Notes: generated by a model not told the origin, from the sequence alone. Counted from the first letter of the stretch, positions 40,880 through 51,235 are shown. The stretch: 64,000 nucleotides of DNA from Athripsodes cinereus (GCA_947579605.1 OX388313.1:30693214-30757213), one strand, 5' to 3'. Program-made: numbers and translations.

Positions 40880-41309
40880 CCGCTCAGCGTGAGATGTGCC
40901 AAACATCTTACATAAATTCTATTGCCACGGAGAGGATAATTAGTACAACTATCACATGGGTTTGGTCCGCTGGTAACCCCAAATGATCCTTTTGTCCTTG
41001 GCTAATAAATAAAATGTATAATGTACTCCTATTGTAAATAAATACCTATAATGATTATAATTTCAATTAACTTTATGTGCTGTTTACTTGAATTACACAT
41101 TGATATTTTTATCGATGTAACCGCAACGTCCTCTCTGTGACATTCAGAATGACACTCGCAAAATGTAAAAATAAATAAATGAACTGTAAATTATTACAAA
41201 TTACAATACTAGCTTAAAACACGAAATCTCTCCTAGAATAATGTTTGAATTAGTTGGATGAAATCGTGCCTCCGTATATTGATTGAATTTGATATTGATG
41301 TTATGAGTA

Positions 41310-41430
41310 CTAAATTCTTCTACATGAGCCATCAATCCACTGTTGGATGCAGGCTTCTTCTTTCTTGAACTTTCCACTTTCTAGCAGTAATAGGGGGATA
41401 TCATTGAGTCAATTCTATTCTTTAATGTTA
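41310..41430 (-). pseudogene. RTE-type LINE 3' end trace
   Basis: CATCAATCCACTGTTGGATG and CAGGCTTCTTC resemble the antisense end found at 39769-39805 (CACTGCTGGATATAGGCCTC). Confidence 0.45.
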
Positions 41431-41464
41431 AAAAATACCTCTAAAAAGGAAAAAAAAACTTACT

Positions 41465-41575
41465 TTTTACTAATCGCCTGATGATGGAGTCGAAAGTCTC
41501 CGAATACTAGAATGCGAAGTTAATAAAAGTCATTTTGGAAGTTGGACACACCGTATTTTTTTCAATTTATCTCTA
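41465..41575 (+). mobile_element. Single arm of the CTGATGATGGAGTC module
   Basis: AATCGCCTGATGATGGAGTC, hairpin GGAG/CTCC, GAATACTAG, then GCGAAGTTAATAAAAGTCAT, ending in a T-rich TTTTTTTCAATTTATC. Same family as 15019-15323. TCGC before CTGATGA can pair with GCGA downstream, as hammerhead stem I would. Confidence 0.6.
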
Positions 41576-41579
41576 AAAT

Positions 41580-41760
41580 GGACATTGAAGAGAGAGTTGC
41601 GGTATAATAGATTCCCAAGAGGCCGTTTTTGGCCGACATGCCCTTCAGGCAAACCGCTCGCCTGTGAGGACAATTTTGGTTTGAATGTGGGTATAAATAG
41701 GAGTACACCACTCCTGAAATATCCAGGTGTGAGGTGGGTCTCTTTTCGTTGTACATTGAT
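41580..41760 (+). repeat. Dispersed repeat with stem-loop
   Basis: ATTTTGGTTTGAATGTGGGT, then AGGAGT/ACTCCT stem-loop, ATATCCAGGTGTGAGGTGGG. Same order as 28700-28865. Confidence 0.6.
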
Positions 41761-41929
41761 CACATTTTTTTTAATAAATACATTCATATTTAAAATAATC
41801 AATATTAAAAGGCCAATCCCTTCCAACTAACCCAATTCCGCTTCTTCTAGGTTCGACCCACGAGTTTCTCTTAAATTTTCGATGCATAAAAATATGAAAT
41901 ATGAATTTAAAATAAAATTTAAATATATG

Positions 41930-42258
41930 CAAAACCAATCAGAAACCTCGATTGGTGAACCATGTCTACACAATGCAACATTGTGTAAAATCTAATCAGA
42001 AGAAGTTAGAAAGGTGTCCCAACGCTTACGAATTGGCTCTAGGCTGGCTTAAGTGATCAATTTCGGTGTCCATGGACAACGTTCACCAATTCCACCATTC
42101 TCACTGTCACGATTTAAGGTCCACCAATCGAGAGACGCTTTATGCAAACTTTATGCAAAGCGTTGGGACACCTTTCTAACTTCTTCCGATTAGATTTTAC
42201 ACAATGTTGTTGCATTGTGTAGACATGGTTCTCCAATCGAGGTTTCTGATTGGTTTTG
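41930..42258. mobile_element. Foldback MITE with ~98-bp arms
   Basis: Left arm 41930-42027 and right arm 42158-42258 are inverted copies at over 95% by eye: CAAAACCAATCAGAAACCTC, CCATGTCTACACAATGCAAC, GTAAAATCTAATC, GTTAGAAAGGTGTCCCAACG. The 130-bp centre has no ORF. Single diverged arms occur at 8195, 14390 and 55190. Superfamily unknown. Confidence 0.85.
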
Positions 42259-42431
42259 TCATCTGCACCCAAATCCGATTAAACAATAAAAAAAATAGTA
42301 AAAATTCTAAACATTTGAAATATCTGCGTTAAAATTAATATGAAATATTATATTCATTCAGTAGAAATAGGTCACAAAAATTTATGTACGCCAACAAACT
42401 CGGCAATGAGTTGTAGTCTTTTTAGGCAATA

Positions 42432-42721
42432 CAGATGATACCATGGTCCTGGCTGGATCGTGTTTTACCGAGAATGTCCAATGATATTACAGATGATAAC
42501 ATGGTCCTGGCTGGATCGTGTTTTACCGAGAATGTCCAATGATATTACAGATGATACCATGGTCCTGGCTGGATCGTGTTTTACCGAGAATGTCCAATGA
42601 TATTACAGATTATACCATGGTCCTGGCTGGATCGTGTTTTACCGAGAATGTCCAATGATATTACAGATGATACCATGGTCCTGGCTGGATCGTGTTTTAC
42701 CGAGAATGTCCAATGATATTT
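42432..42721 (+). repeat. Five-copy 58-bp tandem array derived from a LINE ORF
   Basis: Unit starts CAGATGATACCATGGTCCTG and repeats at 42432, 42490, 42548, 42606 and 42664, nearly identical. 58 is not a multiple of three, so the array is out of frame. The unit translates DDTMVLAGSCFTENVQ, and the final unit runs into the LINE relic beyond. Confidence 0.9.
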
Positions 42722-42900
42722 ATTAAAGAAAAATCACAAAGTTTCAGACAGCTTGGAAGGCCCACTTTTTCTATACACTGTTGCACTGACTGTGATATCA
42801 GAACGAATGAATTGTCATGGGATGAGGTACCTGAATTGGCACAGAGTCGCTATACTTTTCTCGTCCCTGCACGAGATCGAATGAAGCTAAAAGATAAAAA
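42722..42900 (+). pseudogene. LINE ORF end relic, third family
   Basis: Continues from the last tandem unit; shares CTGAATTGGCACAGAG and surrounding order with 18373-18590 (CTAATTGGCACAGAG) and resembles 22160-22400 in the preceding part. Confidence 0.5.
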
Positions 42901-42904
42901 GGCG

Positions 42905-43520
42905 AAGAAGAAAAATACTATTATTCATACAGAGGTCATTAGTTTTCTTGTTGCTTTTCTGATAAAGGTTGTTGTTTATTACAAAAATTGTGCACTCATG
43001 TGAACAGACTTATATATTACATATTATAGTTTATATGCTCTGTGGTTATTTCAGTGATGAAAGATATAAAATTTTCACACAAACACAATGTCCCAATGAC
43101 ATTTCCGATAGTAAAACAAATGCAATGATATTTAAAACGCATTGACCTGATTGACTGTACATAAGATTTTATAGACATAATGTTGACGTTAAATTTTACA
43201 TTATTATGCACTCATATAAATATCCAAATATACCAAAAATTTTGTATTCTTTGTCTATCCCACAAAAAGTTTTTTCTAGAGAATGCATAGATAAGGTAAT
43301 CAACATCTGATGATATCATACACTTCCTGCAAATTCTGGGTTCGAATTCCACTTCCGATCTACTTTAGATCGCAATGACACCTGCAGGTAGATGGTTTCA
43401 TGTATCGGGTCCTACATGATGCCTTTAATATTTTTAAACAATTTGCTTTAGGAAGGTACTCGCAAACGAGTTCTATTAGGTAAATGACGAGGCTTGCCAC
43501 CCAAACTATAGACGTATCAT
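42905..43520. other. Spacer
   Basis: No gene; a B-box-like GGTTCGAATTCC near 43331 could be a SINE relic. Confidence 0.35.
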
Positions 43521-43524
43521 ATCA

Positions 43525-43640
43525 TACTACTACTATACCATCACGGCATATCCCACAAGTGGGGTAGCCAGCAGACCAGCAGCATAAAATAAACATGCAA
43601 GCTGTCCTCTCCGTGCCAATATTAAATCAGATTACAGGTA
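43525..43640 (-). mobile_element. SINE-like element, 3' half
   Basis: Antisense: TACTACTACTATACCATCAC, GGCATATCCCACAAGTGGGG, TAGCCAGCAGACCAGCAGCA, CATGCAAGCTGTCCTCTCCG; stops after CCAATATTAAATCA. Confidence 0.8.
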
Positions 43641-43899
43641 GCATATATAGTAAGCTCTTGAAAATCGATGTCAAAAGTTAAAAATATTTAATGTCAGTGG
43701 AGCAAATGACGAATGTCAATTTATATTAAAAAAGGATTCTTCAAAATGACTTCGACAAATATATTTGTCGTTGATTCAAACTCCGTATTTATTTTATTCA
43801 TAGAGAAACGAGAAAAATAATAAAAATACTAGGTTCGTTATTAAGGTACATAATGGAAAATCTGCTGGATGTTTCGCATGTAAAAGATGTGTGAGATCT

Positions 43900-44005
43900 T
43901 GACATGGTATCTTCTTCTTGACGTGTCTTGTCGGGTCCCCCCGACGTTGACAACCACCTGGAAGAAATGTTTACTGTTCTGGGTAGCACCAGACAAATCC
44001 TCTTT
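43900..44005 (-). pseudogene. RTE-type LINE ORF end
   Basis: The minus strand reads QNSKHFFQVVVNVGGTRQDT, like the ..AYARVIADVGGT end of 56244-56801, followed by a GAAGAAGA-type tail. Confidence 0.65.
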
Positions 44006-44060
44006 GAAGGACACTTTTTGACATGGTATAGAAAGGTAAATAGATATAAGAAATATTACC

Positions 44061-44565
44061 ATGCATGGTGTTGTTGATTCCTCTTACCTTAGTGGAAGTG
44101 TCTCGATTCGTGTGCCGTTGCCGAGGCGAACACGAAACAATGTTTTATTTCATGTCGAAACATTTTCATCAAATTACACCAGAGACTCTGTTGTTAACCG
44201 GCTCTTGGAGACATATAACAATGATTTTGTCCACCTGGATATTTTCACAATGTCGCGGGGACAATTCGCAGGGGCCGTGGCGCAGACCATGAACGCGTGA
44301 ATTTCGTTTAATTTTTGTTTGAACAGTTCCTTCATATCTCTCTCTCTCTCTCTCTGTTGTATTCTTGTTTTATATTATATGTATAAACACTGTAATTGGC
44401 CTTATATTTTCTTTGTTATTATGATTTTTATTACATATTATGTGCTGTTGTTATATTACTACTTATTATATTACTACGAGTAAGTATCTCCTGATTGTAT
44501 TTGTATTACGTAAAAATAATTACGTTGTTAGCTATTGTTTCAATAAAACTTTAGTAATAAGGTAA
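44061..44565 (+). pseudogene. CR1-like LINE C-terminus and 3' UTR
   Basis: A 79-residue open frame with VPLPRRTRNNVLFHVETFSS, then VVNRLLETYNND and LDIFTMSRGQF resembles the end of CR1-type RTs (RTxxxxxFxxPxxRTxxxxxSxxxRxxxxYNxxxxxxDIF). A 3' UTR with a CT run (44338-44356) ends near AATAAAACTTTAGTAATAAG. Clade uncertain. Confidence 0.55.
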
Positions 44566-44704
44566 AGTTCGTTTGACGTCAGACTTGTGGGTTTACCTAA
44601 AAATAGCACAATTTAATGTAATATGTATCGGTTTCAATATGGAAAGGTGATACGAATACATCCGTCGACGCCAGATAGTTGAATTGGTCAGTTAACAGAA
44701 TGGC

Positions 44705-44870
44705 TAAGCTACTACTACTATACCATCACGGCATATCCCACAAGTGGGGTAGCCAGCAGATATATATAAAATCAAGACATTCAGGATGGACCTGTCTTTT
44801 ACAAGACTGGGAACTTACAGAGAAGATTGGGAGACTTATTCGTTACCAGGTGCTTCTCGGGGTTTGATTA
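44705..44870 (-). mobile_element. SINE-like element with internal deletion
   Basis: Antisense tail CTACTACTATACCATCACGG, GTGGGGTAGCCAGCAGAT, then directly AATCAAGACATTCAGGATGG, CCTGTCTTTTACAAGACTGG and TTACCAGGTGCTTCTCGGGG. The middle blocks are missing. Confidence 0.75.
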
Positions 44871-45289
44871 TTGCCAACAAATGCCAATGTTGTGAAATGC
44901 TGGGGTGAGCAGATTTTCTCATGATTGTCACACTCGATTACTTAACGATTAGAAGTAAAATATCATTTTGGTGACAGCCAATGCTTTTCACTTGAACTTC
45001 TGATCTTTTGGCTCTTTGAGATCACAAAAAAGGAACTTGAAGTAGTATGAAAGAAAATAGAATATTTAATTATTCAACCTAGTTACTATTTTAGAATAAT
45101 CCTTCCGACTCACTCTTGTCATTCATAAAAAATTATATGAATATTAGATAAGATAAAATTAAACCCAATTTAATTTTACGCACGTCATTCTCTAAATTTC
45201 AATAAAACTATAAATGTTCGTTTGTATTGAATAAATAAATGACATATTGAAATGAACGTGATATTCAAGGTGAATTGAAAAATATAATA

Positions 45290-45385
45290 TTTAGTCAACT
45301 TCCAAGTGACTTTATTAATTACGCTTACTAGTATTTGGAGACTCTCAACTCCATCTTCAGGCGATTTGAAGAAAAGTGGCAGAGG
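45290..45385 (-). mobile_element. Single arm of the CTGATGATGGAGTC module
   Basis: Antisense copy with CTGAAGA (45354-45360), hairpin GGAG/CTCC, AAATACTAGTAAGCG and AATAAAGTCACTTGGAAGTT. Same family as 15019-15323. Confidence 0.6.
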
Positions 45386-45460
45386 TGTCATAAAAAGCGT
45401 ATTATTCATACCTGAATCTTACATACAACATTGAAAACATTTCCCACACACCCAGATAGC

Positions 45461-45775
45461 CTTTGATGATGGATGCAAGAGAGGAAATGATTCTGGGTAT
45501 GACTGTTGACACTCCTCGACCCATCTGGTTTGGGAAAGTGTTTTTAAATGCCACAAACGCTTCACACTTTAAGGCATTCGTGGATGTGTGGGTCTCAAGA
45601 TGGGATCTGCTACGACAGCCGGGTCTCCCGCCCACTGACGTGGTAGGGTCGGAGATGCCAACATTGGCATAGTGGTACTAGACTAGAGAGAGTTGAAATA
45701 TAAATAAATTGTCACCTAAACGGATAAATAGGAGTCCTTGGACTCCTGAAATATCCGACAAATAAAGTTATTCCA
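45461..45775 (+). mobile_element. LINE 3' end with stem-loop UTR and target duplication
   Basis: Flanked by exact 13-bp repeats ACACCCAGATAGC (45448-45460 and 45776-45788). It holds an ORF end (45463-45672, ending RQPGLPPTDVVGSEMPTLA), then a 3' UTR with TCACCTAAACGGATAAATAG, the AGGAGTCC/GGACTCCT stem-loop and AAATAAAGTTATT. This is a 5'-truncated insertion of the same LINE as 6447-6533. The protein end lacks recognisable RT motifs. Confidence 0.8.
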
Positions 45776-45818
45776 ACACCCAGATAGCTCAAGAGTCGCA
45801 GGATTCCTGTAAACCACG

Positions 45819-46272
45819 CAATTGCAAAGAAAAGATTCTTACTTACCTCGTCCTCCATGCATCAACTAAATACCCCGCAAAGAAAATATTTTAATTTACC
45901 ACGTCCTCTATGCATAAACTAAATAACCTGCAATTGCAAAGAAAATATTCGTATTTACCTCGTCCTCCATGCATCAACTAAATACCCCGCAAAGAAAATA
46001 TTTTAATTTACCACGTCCTCTATGCATCAACTAAATAACCTGCAATCGCAAAGAAAATATTTTTATTTACCTTGTCCTCTATGCATTAACTAAATAGCCC
46101 GCAATTGCAAAGAAAAGATTTTACTTTACCTAGTCCTCTATGCATCAACTAAATAACCTGCAATTGCAAAGAAAATATTTTTATTTACCTCATCCTCTAT
46201 GCGTTAACTAAATACCCCGCAATTGCAAAGAAAAGATTTTACTTTACCTCGTCCTCTATGCATCAACTAATT
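45819..46272. repeat. Minisatellite, ~59-bp unit, about 8 copies
   Basis: Unit GCAATTGCAAAGAAAAGATT, then a TTACCTCGTCCTCTATGCAT block and CAACTAAATACCCC. Two units lack GCAATTG (53 bp) and alternate with full units in the left half, giving a higher-order 112-bp period. Confidence 0.9.
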
Positions 46273-46274
46273 AA

Positions 46275-46740
46275 CTGACTGTCTATAGATTAATATTATA
46301 ACCATTGTACAGTAAATAAAATCCAGAACGAGAGTCTATGTAATACTTAAAACTCACGACATTCTTAATGCTATACTATCTTTGTTACAATAGTTAATTC
46401 TTTAAATCCACAAATTTAAGGAAATATCTGAGTTTCGATATACGGCAGTTCGTATTGAATATTTTGAAAGACTGAATGTCAAAATATATTTTATTTAATA
46501 GATGATCGAGATCACGTAGTAAGTGTACGTGGTGTTCTACAGTTTTCACGTTGTGTAAATAAATTTAAATTTAACAGTAAGTTATGAAATCAATATTGTT
46601 CTTACAAACTCCTCTGATACGTTTAAACTATAAATAAAATCCTTTGACGCACTTGTTCATTCTTATGTATCAATACTTCCTACCTATCACAAGTTTATGG
46701 AAATAATATTATTATGTAAAGCTTTCAAAGTATTTATATG
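46275..46740. other. AT-rich spacer
   Basis: No feature recognised. Confidence 0.4.
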
Positions 46741-46741
46741 C

Positions 46742-47321
46742 TTAGGCAGTGTCCTAAGCGAGGAAGGCAGAAATATAGAACGCTATATAAACCCGCCCAA
46801 TGATTGGTGTAATAAGAAGAAGCGAATGGTTTGACACTAAAACAAAGAGACTTTTATACAATGCATTTGTATTGCCACGAATCTCCTATGGACTTATGAT
46901 GTGGTCACAGTGTAGTCAGCAAGCTAAGGATTATGTAAAACGAATCATGAATCGGGCACTTAAAGTAGTCTATGATTTGAACAGACTGACAAGAATGAAG
47001 GAAGTTTACTCTTTGGCATTAGCAATGAGTTTGGATGAATTAATTTGGTTGGAAAAAGCTAAAATGATGTACAAATTGAAAAACAAATTGATTAAGTCCA
47101 ACATAAACCTAATTTTAAACAGTGATATTCACAGTTATAGCACAAGACAACAGGATCATTTCAGAGTGGAACATGTTCCAAGAACCGACAGGAACCGTCA
47201 CGGCTTTCTCCACTCTGCTGTGCTGATCTTCAATGCACTGCCGGATCACTTGCGGGAATGCGGAAGTAATGAATTATTTACAAAAAAGATGAAGAAACAT
47301 ATACTGGAAGGAAGAGAGTAG
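46742..47321 (+). pseudogene. CR1/Jockey-like LINE RT C-terminal region
   Basis: After a frameshift (LGSVLSEEGRNIERYI in one frame), the main 173-residue open frame reads FDTKTKRLLYNAFVLPRISY, GLMMWSQCSQQAKDYVKRIM, NRALKVVYDL, and ends AVLIFNALPDHLRECGSN, then FTKKMKKHILEGRE. This is the thumb/C-terminal region (LYxAxxxxxxxYGxxxW; RAL; FNxLPxxLR; KK.L). The RT catalytic domain is absent. The 3' UTR continues to about 47530 with ATAATAAATAACC. Confidence 0.8.
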
Positions 47322-47544
47322 CAGAATCCCGAACGAATGTGTGAAATATACAATGTTAATTAGATGTAATATAAAAATATGTGAGATGGATTGATGCAGG
47401 ATACAGTACAACTGACCTCTAATACCAGCACCTGGTGCTGCCTGGGGTCATTATATTAACACCAATAGTTATAAGTTATTGTGAGTGATTTATTTCTTTT
47501 ATGTTGTGTTTATATTTGTATTTGTATATAATAAATAACCTATC

Positions 47545-47930
47545 CATACTTCTTTCGCTTCTTCTACTTCATACAATTTCTCATACTGATTTCTCCTATT
47601 CGACACACAGCCGTCTTTGGAAATTTCATCCACGTGATCAAACACGTGATTCTCGGACGTCCGCGCCGCCTTTTCTCACACCTCTTTCAGATAAATTTCT
47701 TTTCTTATACCGATTACTCCTACTCAACACGGGGCATCCTTGAAGACTTGATCAACCTGATTAAGCCACGTAATTCTCGGACGTCCGAGGCCTTTTCACA
47801 CCCTCTCATTCAGATAAAAAAAAATTATCATCAATACGCTCCAAATATCTATACCATCTCAACTTACTTACATTCGCATACCTTCTTACGCATTCTATAC
47901 ACAAGGCTCTATTTTTCATAAAACTCTTAT
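47545..47930 (-). pseudogene. LINE RT C-terminal relic with internal ~123-bp duplication
   Basis: Antisense copy of the 18791-19249 family. The GRPRTTWLxHVxQILK region is present twice (about 47590-47700 and 47712-47815), each with TCTCGGACGTCCG. Downstream YLNEHEGV- and NVSKLRWYR-like parts follow. Confidence 0.7.
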
Positions 47931-47994
47931 TTATTTTATTATATTTTAAAGTCTAGTGGGGCAGTAATTCAATTTCTTATTATCGTTTTTAGAA

Positions 47995-48125
47995 CTTAAG
48001 GTTTGCCACCCATCCTGAATGTCTTGATTTTATATTGGCACGGAGAGGACAGTTTTCATGTTTCTTACATGCAGCTGATCTGCTGGCTACCCCACTTGTG
48101 GGATGTGCCGTGATGGTATAATAAA
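47995..48125 (+). mobile_element. SINE-like element, 3' half, close to consensus
   Basis: Sense: AAGGTTTGCCACCCATCCTG, AATGTCTTGATTTTATATTG, GCACGGAGAGGACAG, ACATGCAGCTGATCTGCTGG, CTACCCCACTTGTGGGATGT, GCCGTGATGGTATAATA. One of the least mutated copies. Confidence 0.85.
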
Positions 48126-48129
48126 AAAA

Positions 48130-48460
48130 ATAGTTTTTAGAACACATGTAATTAGATTATCAGTGCAACTACATTCACGCATACATATGCACAATCATAC
48201 AATCATATCAGTTTCCTTCTACTTGCAAATGTTAGCATCTTGACTCGTGTCCATGTGTGTTATCTTACAGTCAAAAAATCCTAAAACCAAAATTGTCGCT
48301 GATTAGATAAAAAAATGATAAATTGTGGTAATAAAATAAATAGGTACCTAAGTGGTACGTTCATAATGCAGTGAGTACAAAATAAGTAGGTACATAATAT
48401 TCGGTTTTATTATCGACATCATTGTATTTAAGTAACGAGTATGAATTTGGGATAGGTATA
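48130..48460. other. Spacer
   Basis: No feature recognised. Confidence 0.4.
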
Positions 48461-48468
48461 CCTAAATT

Positions 48469-48600
48469 CTATGTCACCTCTGTAAAAGTCCCCAGAATGT
48501 CAGACGAAGATGACGTCACACCACCTACCGTCGTAACAGTGGGAGCTAGAGGAGGAGGGCGGGAGGGGGAGATGTTCTGAAGGTCAGTCGCGTCATAGAA
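48469..48600 (-). other. Possible exon-like segment with polypyrimidine tract
   Basis: The minus strand has a strong polypyrimidine tract (ATCTCCCCCTCCCGCCCTCC, then TCCTCTAG) followed by an open stretch ending TVTTVGGVTSSSSDILGTFT and a stop at 48469. This looks like an acceptor site with a short terminal exon, or an unrelated GC-rich patch. No homologue recognised. Confidence 0.2.
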
Positions 48601-48934
48601 ATAATAATAATAATAATTATGTTTAATATAGATAAGCTTGTATTCGTAATAGGACAGACTTGGGATAGCAACTGAATTCACGGTTGCGATATCGCCTTTG
48701 TCGAAAGCGTGCAACAAGTGCAATTCGTAGAGTGAAAAATAGATGAATCTTTTTACAATTTTTCTTAAGTATTTACACAATTAACTTTTGAAAGCCTTTA
48801 AATGATTTTTCATAGTTACACCTTTTGTTTATTAATTATGGCAATTAAAGAAAACGTTCTGTGGCTTGAAAAATGTATAAAACAAGAGCTGAAAAGAATA
48901 TCGAAATACTGTATACCGTTTTATTATAAACTAT

Positions 48935-49108
48935 AACTATTGTGAATTGTATTGTTTTTTTTTTCTTTTTTAAGAATGTATTGATAAACTGGATTGCCCT
49001 AGAACAGATCTCACCTAGTTGGGCAATCCATTATATTGTGTAAAAAAAATTATGTATATTTTGTATTTTGATGAAATGAAATAAATAAATAAATAAAATA
49101 AATAAATA
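48935..49108 (+). repeat. LINE 3' UTR with stem-loop
   Basis: GGATTGCCC and GGGCAATCC (about 48991 and 49019) form a 9-bp stem around a 20-nt loop, followed by (AAAT)n at the end: a typical CR1/Jockey-like 3' end. Confidence 0.55.
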
Positions 49109-50015
49109 ACTGTCTTTTAGCAAGATACTCGAAAATATACAGTAAACGAAAAAGTGATTTGTTATTGCAGTTTTAAAAATAACTGTCTCTTAGCAAAATA
49201 CTCGAACATATACAGTAAACTAAATAGTGATTTCGAATTAAAGAAAACAAATGTTTTATTCTACTATTTGATTTATTATGTGGTGTTCTCACTTTGGCGA
49301 ATATCGCCAGGCTCTAAATTATCGCCAGCCATTTGAACCGTGTGAACAAAATGACAGCTAGTCTGAAACGATAAAAAACCAGTAGAAACGATATCGTCTC
49401 GAGTTGACCACCTTCCAACTTTTCGGCCGATTGAACGATTCGCGCATGCGCAGAAGTGCGCGGCGTTCGTATCTATGGTAAAGACTTTATAACCTATAAA
49501 TTTTACAATGTTTCCCGCTTCGTGACAGCTGTTATCTTTGTTGTTGGTTTGTGGCGTTTGTTTCCTTAATTAAAAGGCGCCTTATAACCTCTACTATAAC
49601 ATTTTCGACTAAAAATAAACACTTCGCGATCTCCATCTCAACGCCATTTTGAAAACAGTGTCAAAATCAAAGCGCATCTGACAGATCGTTTCTATATTGG
49701 TGGACTGTGTGAACAGGTGTGACTATCAATGGATGTCCGGTGAATTTTGTTTTTTCGCCTGGCGATATATTTTGAAATTCGCCTGGCGATATTCGCCAAA
49801 TGTGAACACCCCATTAACGAGAGAGACGTCTTTCGTCTTGTTAGAATCGACGCAGATCGACAATGTCAAATAGTAGAATAAAACATTTGATTTATTTAAT
49901 TCGCTATGGAGTTCTACTACCTAAACACCGACAGTTTTACAAGATCTTTTAGAAAGGTATTCGAAAATATACAGTAAACTGTTCAGTGATTTATTATTGC
50001 AATTTTTTTAGTATT
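49109..50015 (+). repeat. ~75-bp repeat, three copies, with a MITE between
   Basis: ATACTCGAAAATATACAGTA and AGTGATTT blocks occur at 49109-49166, 49181-49240 and 49950-50010. The first two are in tandem; the third lies beyond the MITE at 49279-49813. The MITE is also bracketed by a perfect 23-bp inverted repeat (49249-49271 and 49866-49888). Confidence 0.7.
49279..49813. mobile_element. MITE, PIF/Harbinger-like, 535 bp
   Basis: Ends and interior as in 8397-8936: TGTGGTGTTCTCACTTTGGC left, TGGGGTGTTCACATTTGGCG right complement. Exact TTA duplication (49276-49278 and 49814-49816). The two copies differ by small indels only. No ORF. Confidence 0.85.
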
Positions 50016-50386
50016 ATGAAAATCACAGTGATAAAATAATCCGTCACTTATTTAATAATGACATTCTTCATAATACATCAACAGCTAATAATAGTACGTA
50101 CCTACATTCATAATGAAAGCAGAACCAAAAAAAATGTCTCATTTGACATTAGGTAGTAGCTATGTAGAGAGGTACTGTTATAATTACATATTATTATAAA
50201 AATATTTATTAAATTCACTGCTTCATTAGTAGATACTACTTAATATACACATTATGATAATAATAATAATGCTAATGCGTTCTGAGGTTTTTAGTGATGA
50301 CGCATGTCACCCATTCTGAATATCTTTCTTACTCTTTATGATACATAGCGAGGATGACTAGCTATTTATAATAATTCATATTATAT

Positions 50387-51070
50387 TTGGTTCATGTTAA
50401 ATGTAGTTCTTGCATTCTACTGGAATTTTACATCTGCATGAGTGAAGATATTAAGAATATTGAAAATATTAAGAATGAATTAAGAATTCTCCGCATGCCA
50501 GAAGACAGACTACCACTTAGATATTTGGAAGCTGTGGGAGAGGGCAGAAGACCGGTGGGCCGCCCTAGAAGAAGCTGGCAAGGGCAGGTGTCAAACTTGT
50601 GTGTTGAAAGGCTTGGTTTGGAGTGGCCAGAGGTCCTGGAAGAGGCGGTGGACAGGGATCTCTGGAGGAGGTACCTAAGCGCAATGGGCCCCCGACCCAA
50701 CTAGGACAAGGGGAAGAAGATGTATGTATATATGTATGTATTTAGAATATAAATATCATTTAATGCCTTCATGGGTGTTTTGTTTAATTTTATTTTTTAT
50801 TAAATGAATAGGTAGAAGTGCATATAGATATACGATAGATTGCTTTCTGGAATTCGTTATTAATGTTATTTATTGTATGAGCTGTATAGAAGATTTTAAA
50901 CTAATGTTGTGCAGGAGAAATGAGATAATTAAGTAGATGAATTATTGTAGTGTTGTTGTTTTTGTAGTTTGTTGATGCTTTGAATGAGTAATATGCAATA
51001 TTTTTTCTTTTTATGTAATGTATGATTTTATGTAGAAAATGTATATATGTTTAAATAAATAAATAAATAT
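50387..51070 (+). pseudogene. LINE RT C-terminus and 3' UTR
   Basis: The open frame ends ILRMPEDRLPLRYLEAVGEG, RRPVGRPRRSWQGQVSNLCV, LEWPEVLEEAVDRDLWRRYL and SAMGPRPN with a stop at 50702. GRPRxxW and the AxDRxxWR tail are typical of RTE/Jockey-like LINE C-termini. The 3' UTR runs to an (AAAT)n tail at about 51055-51070. The homology probably starts near 50440; the ATG at 50387 is arbitrary. Confidence 0.75.
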
Positions 51071-51235
51071 TACTCAACAGACACCTCATCTGCAAACAAC
51101 AAGTTAATTACTATTTTTTTTCTTTCTCTGAATTTGAAAAAATATAGGTATAAGTAGTATAACCTTATTGCTTTGGTTTTTGTAAAGGAATCGAATTTTG
51201 TTTGTTATGCACTTTTATAATATTATGCATTATTG

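Noticed and set aside
45819..46272. CRISPR-like array
   Set aside because: Units are contiguous tandem copies without unique spacers, and the context is eukaryotic.
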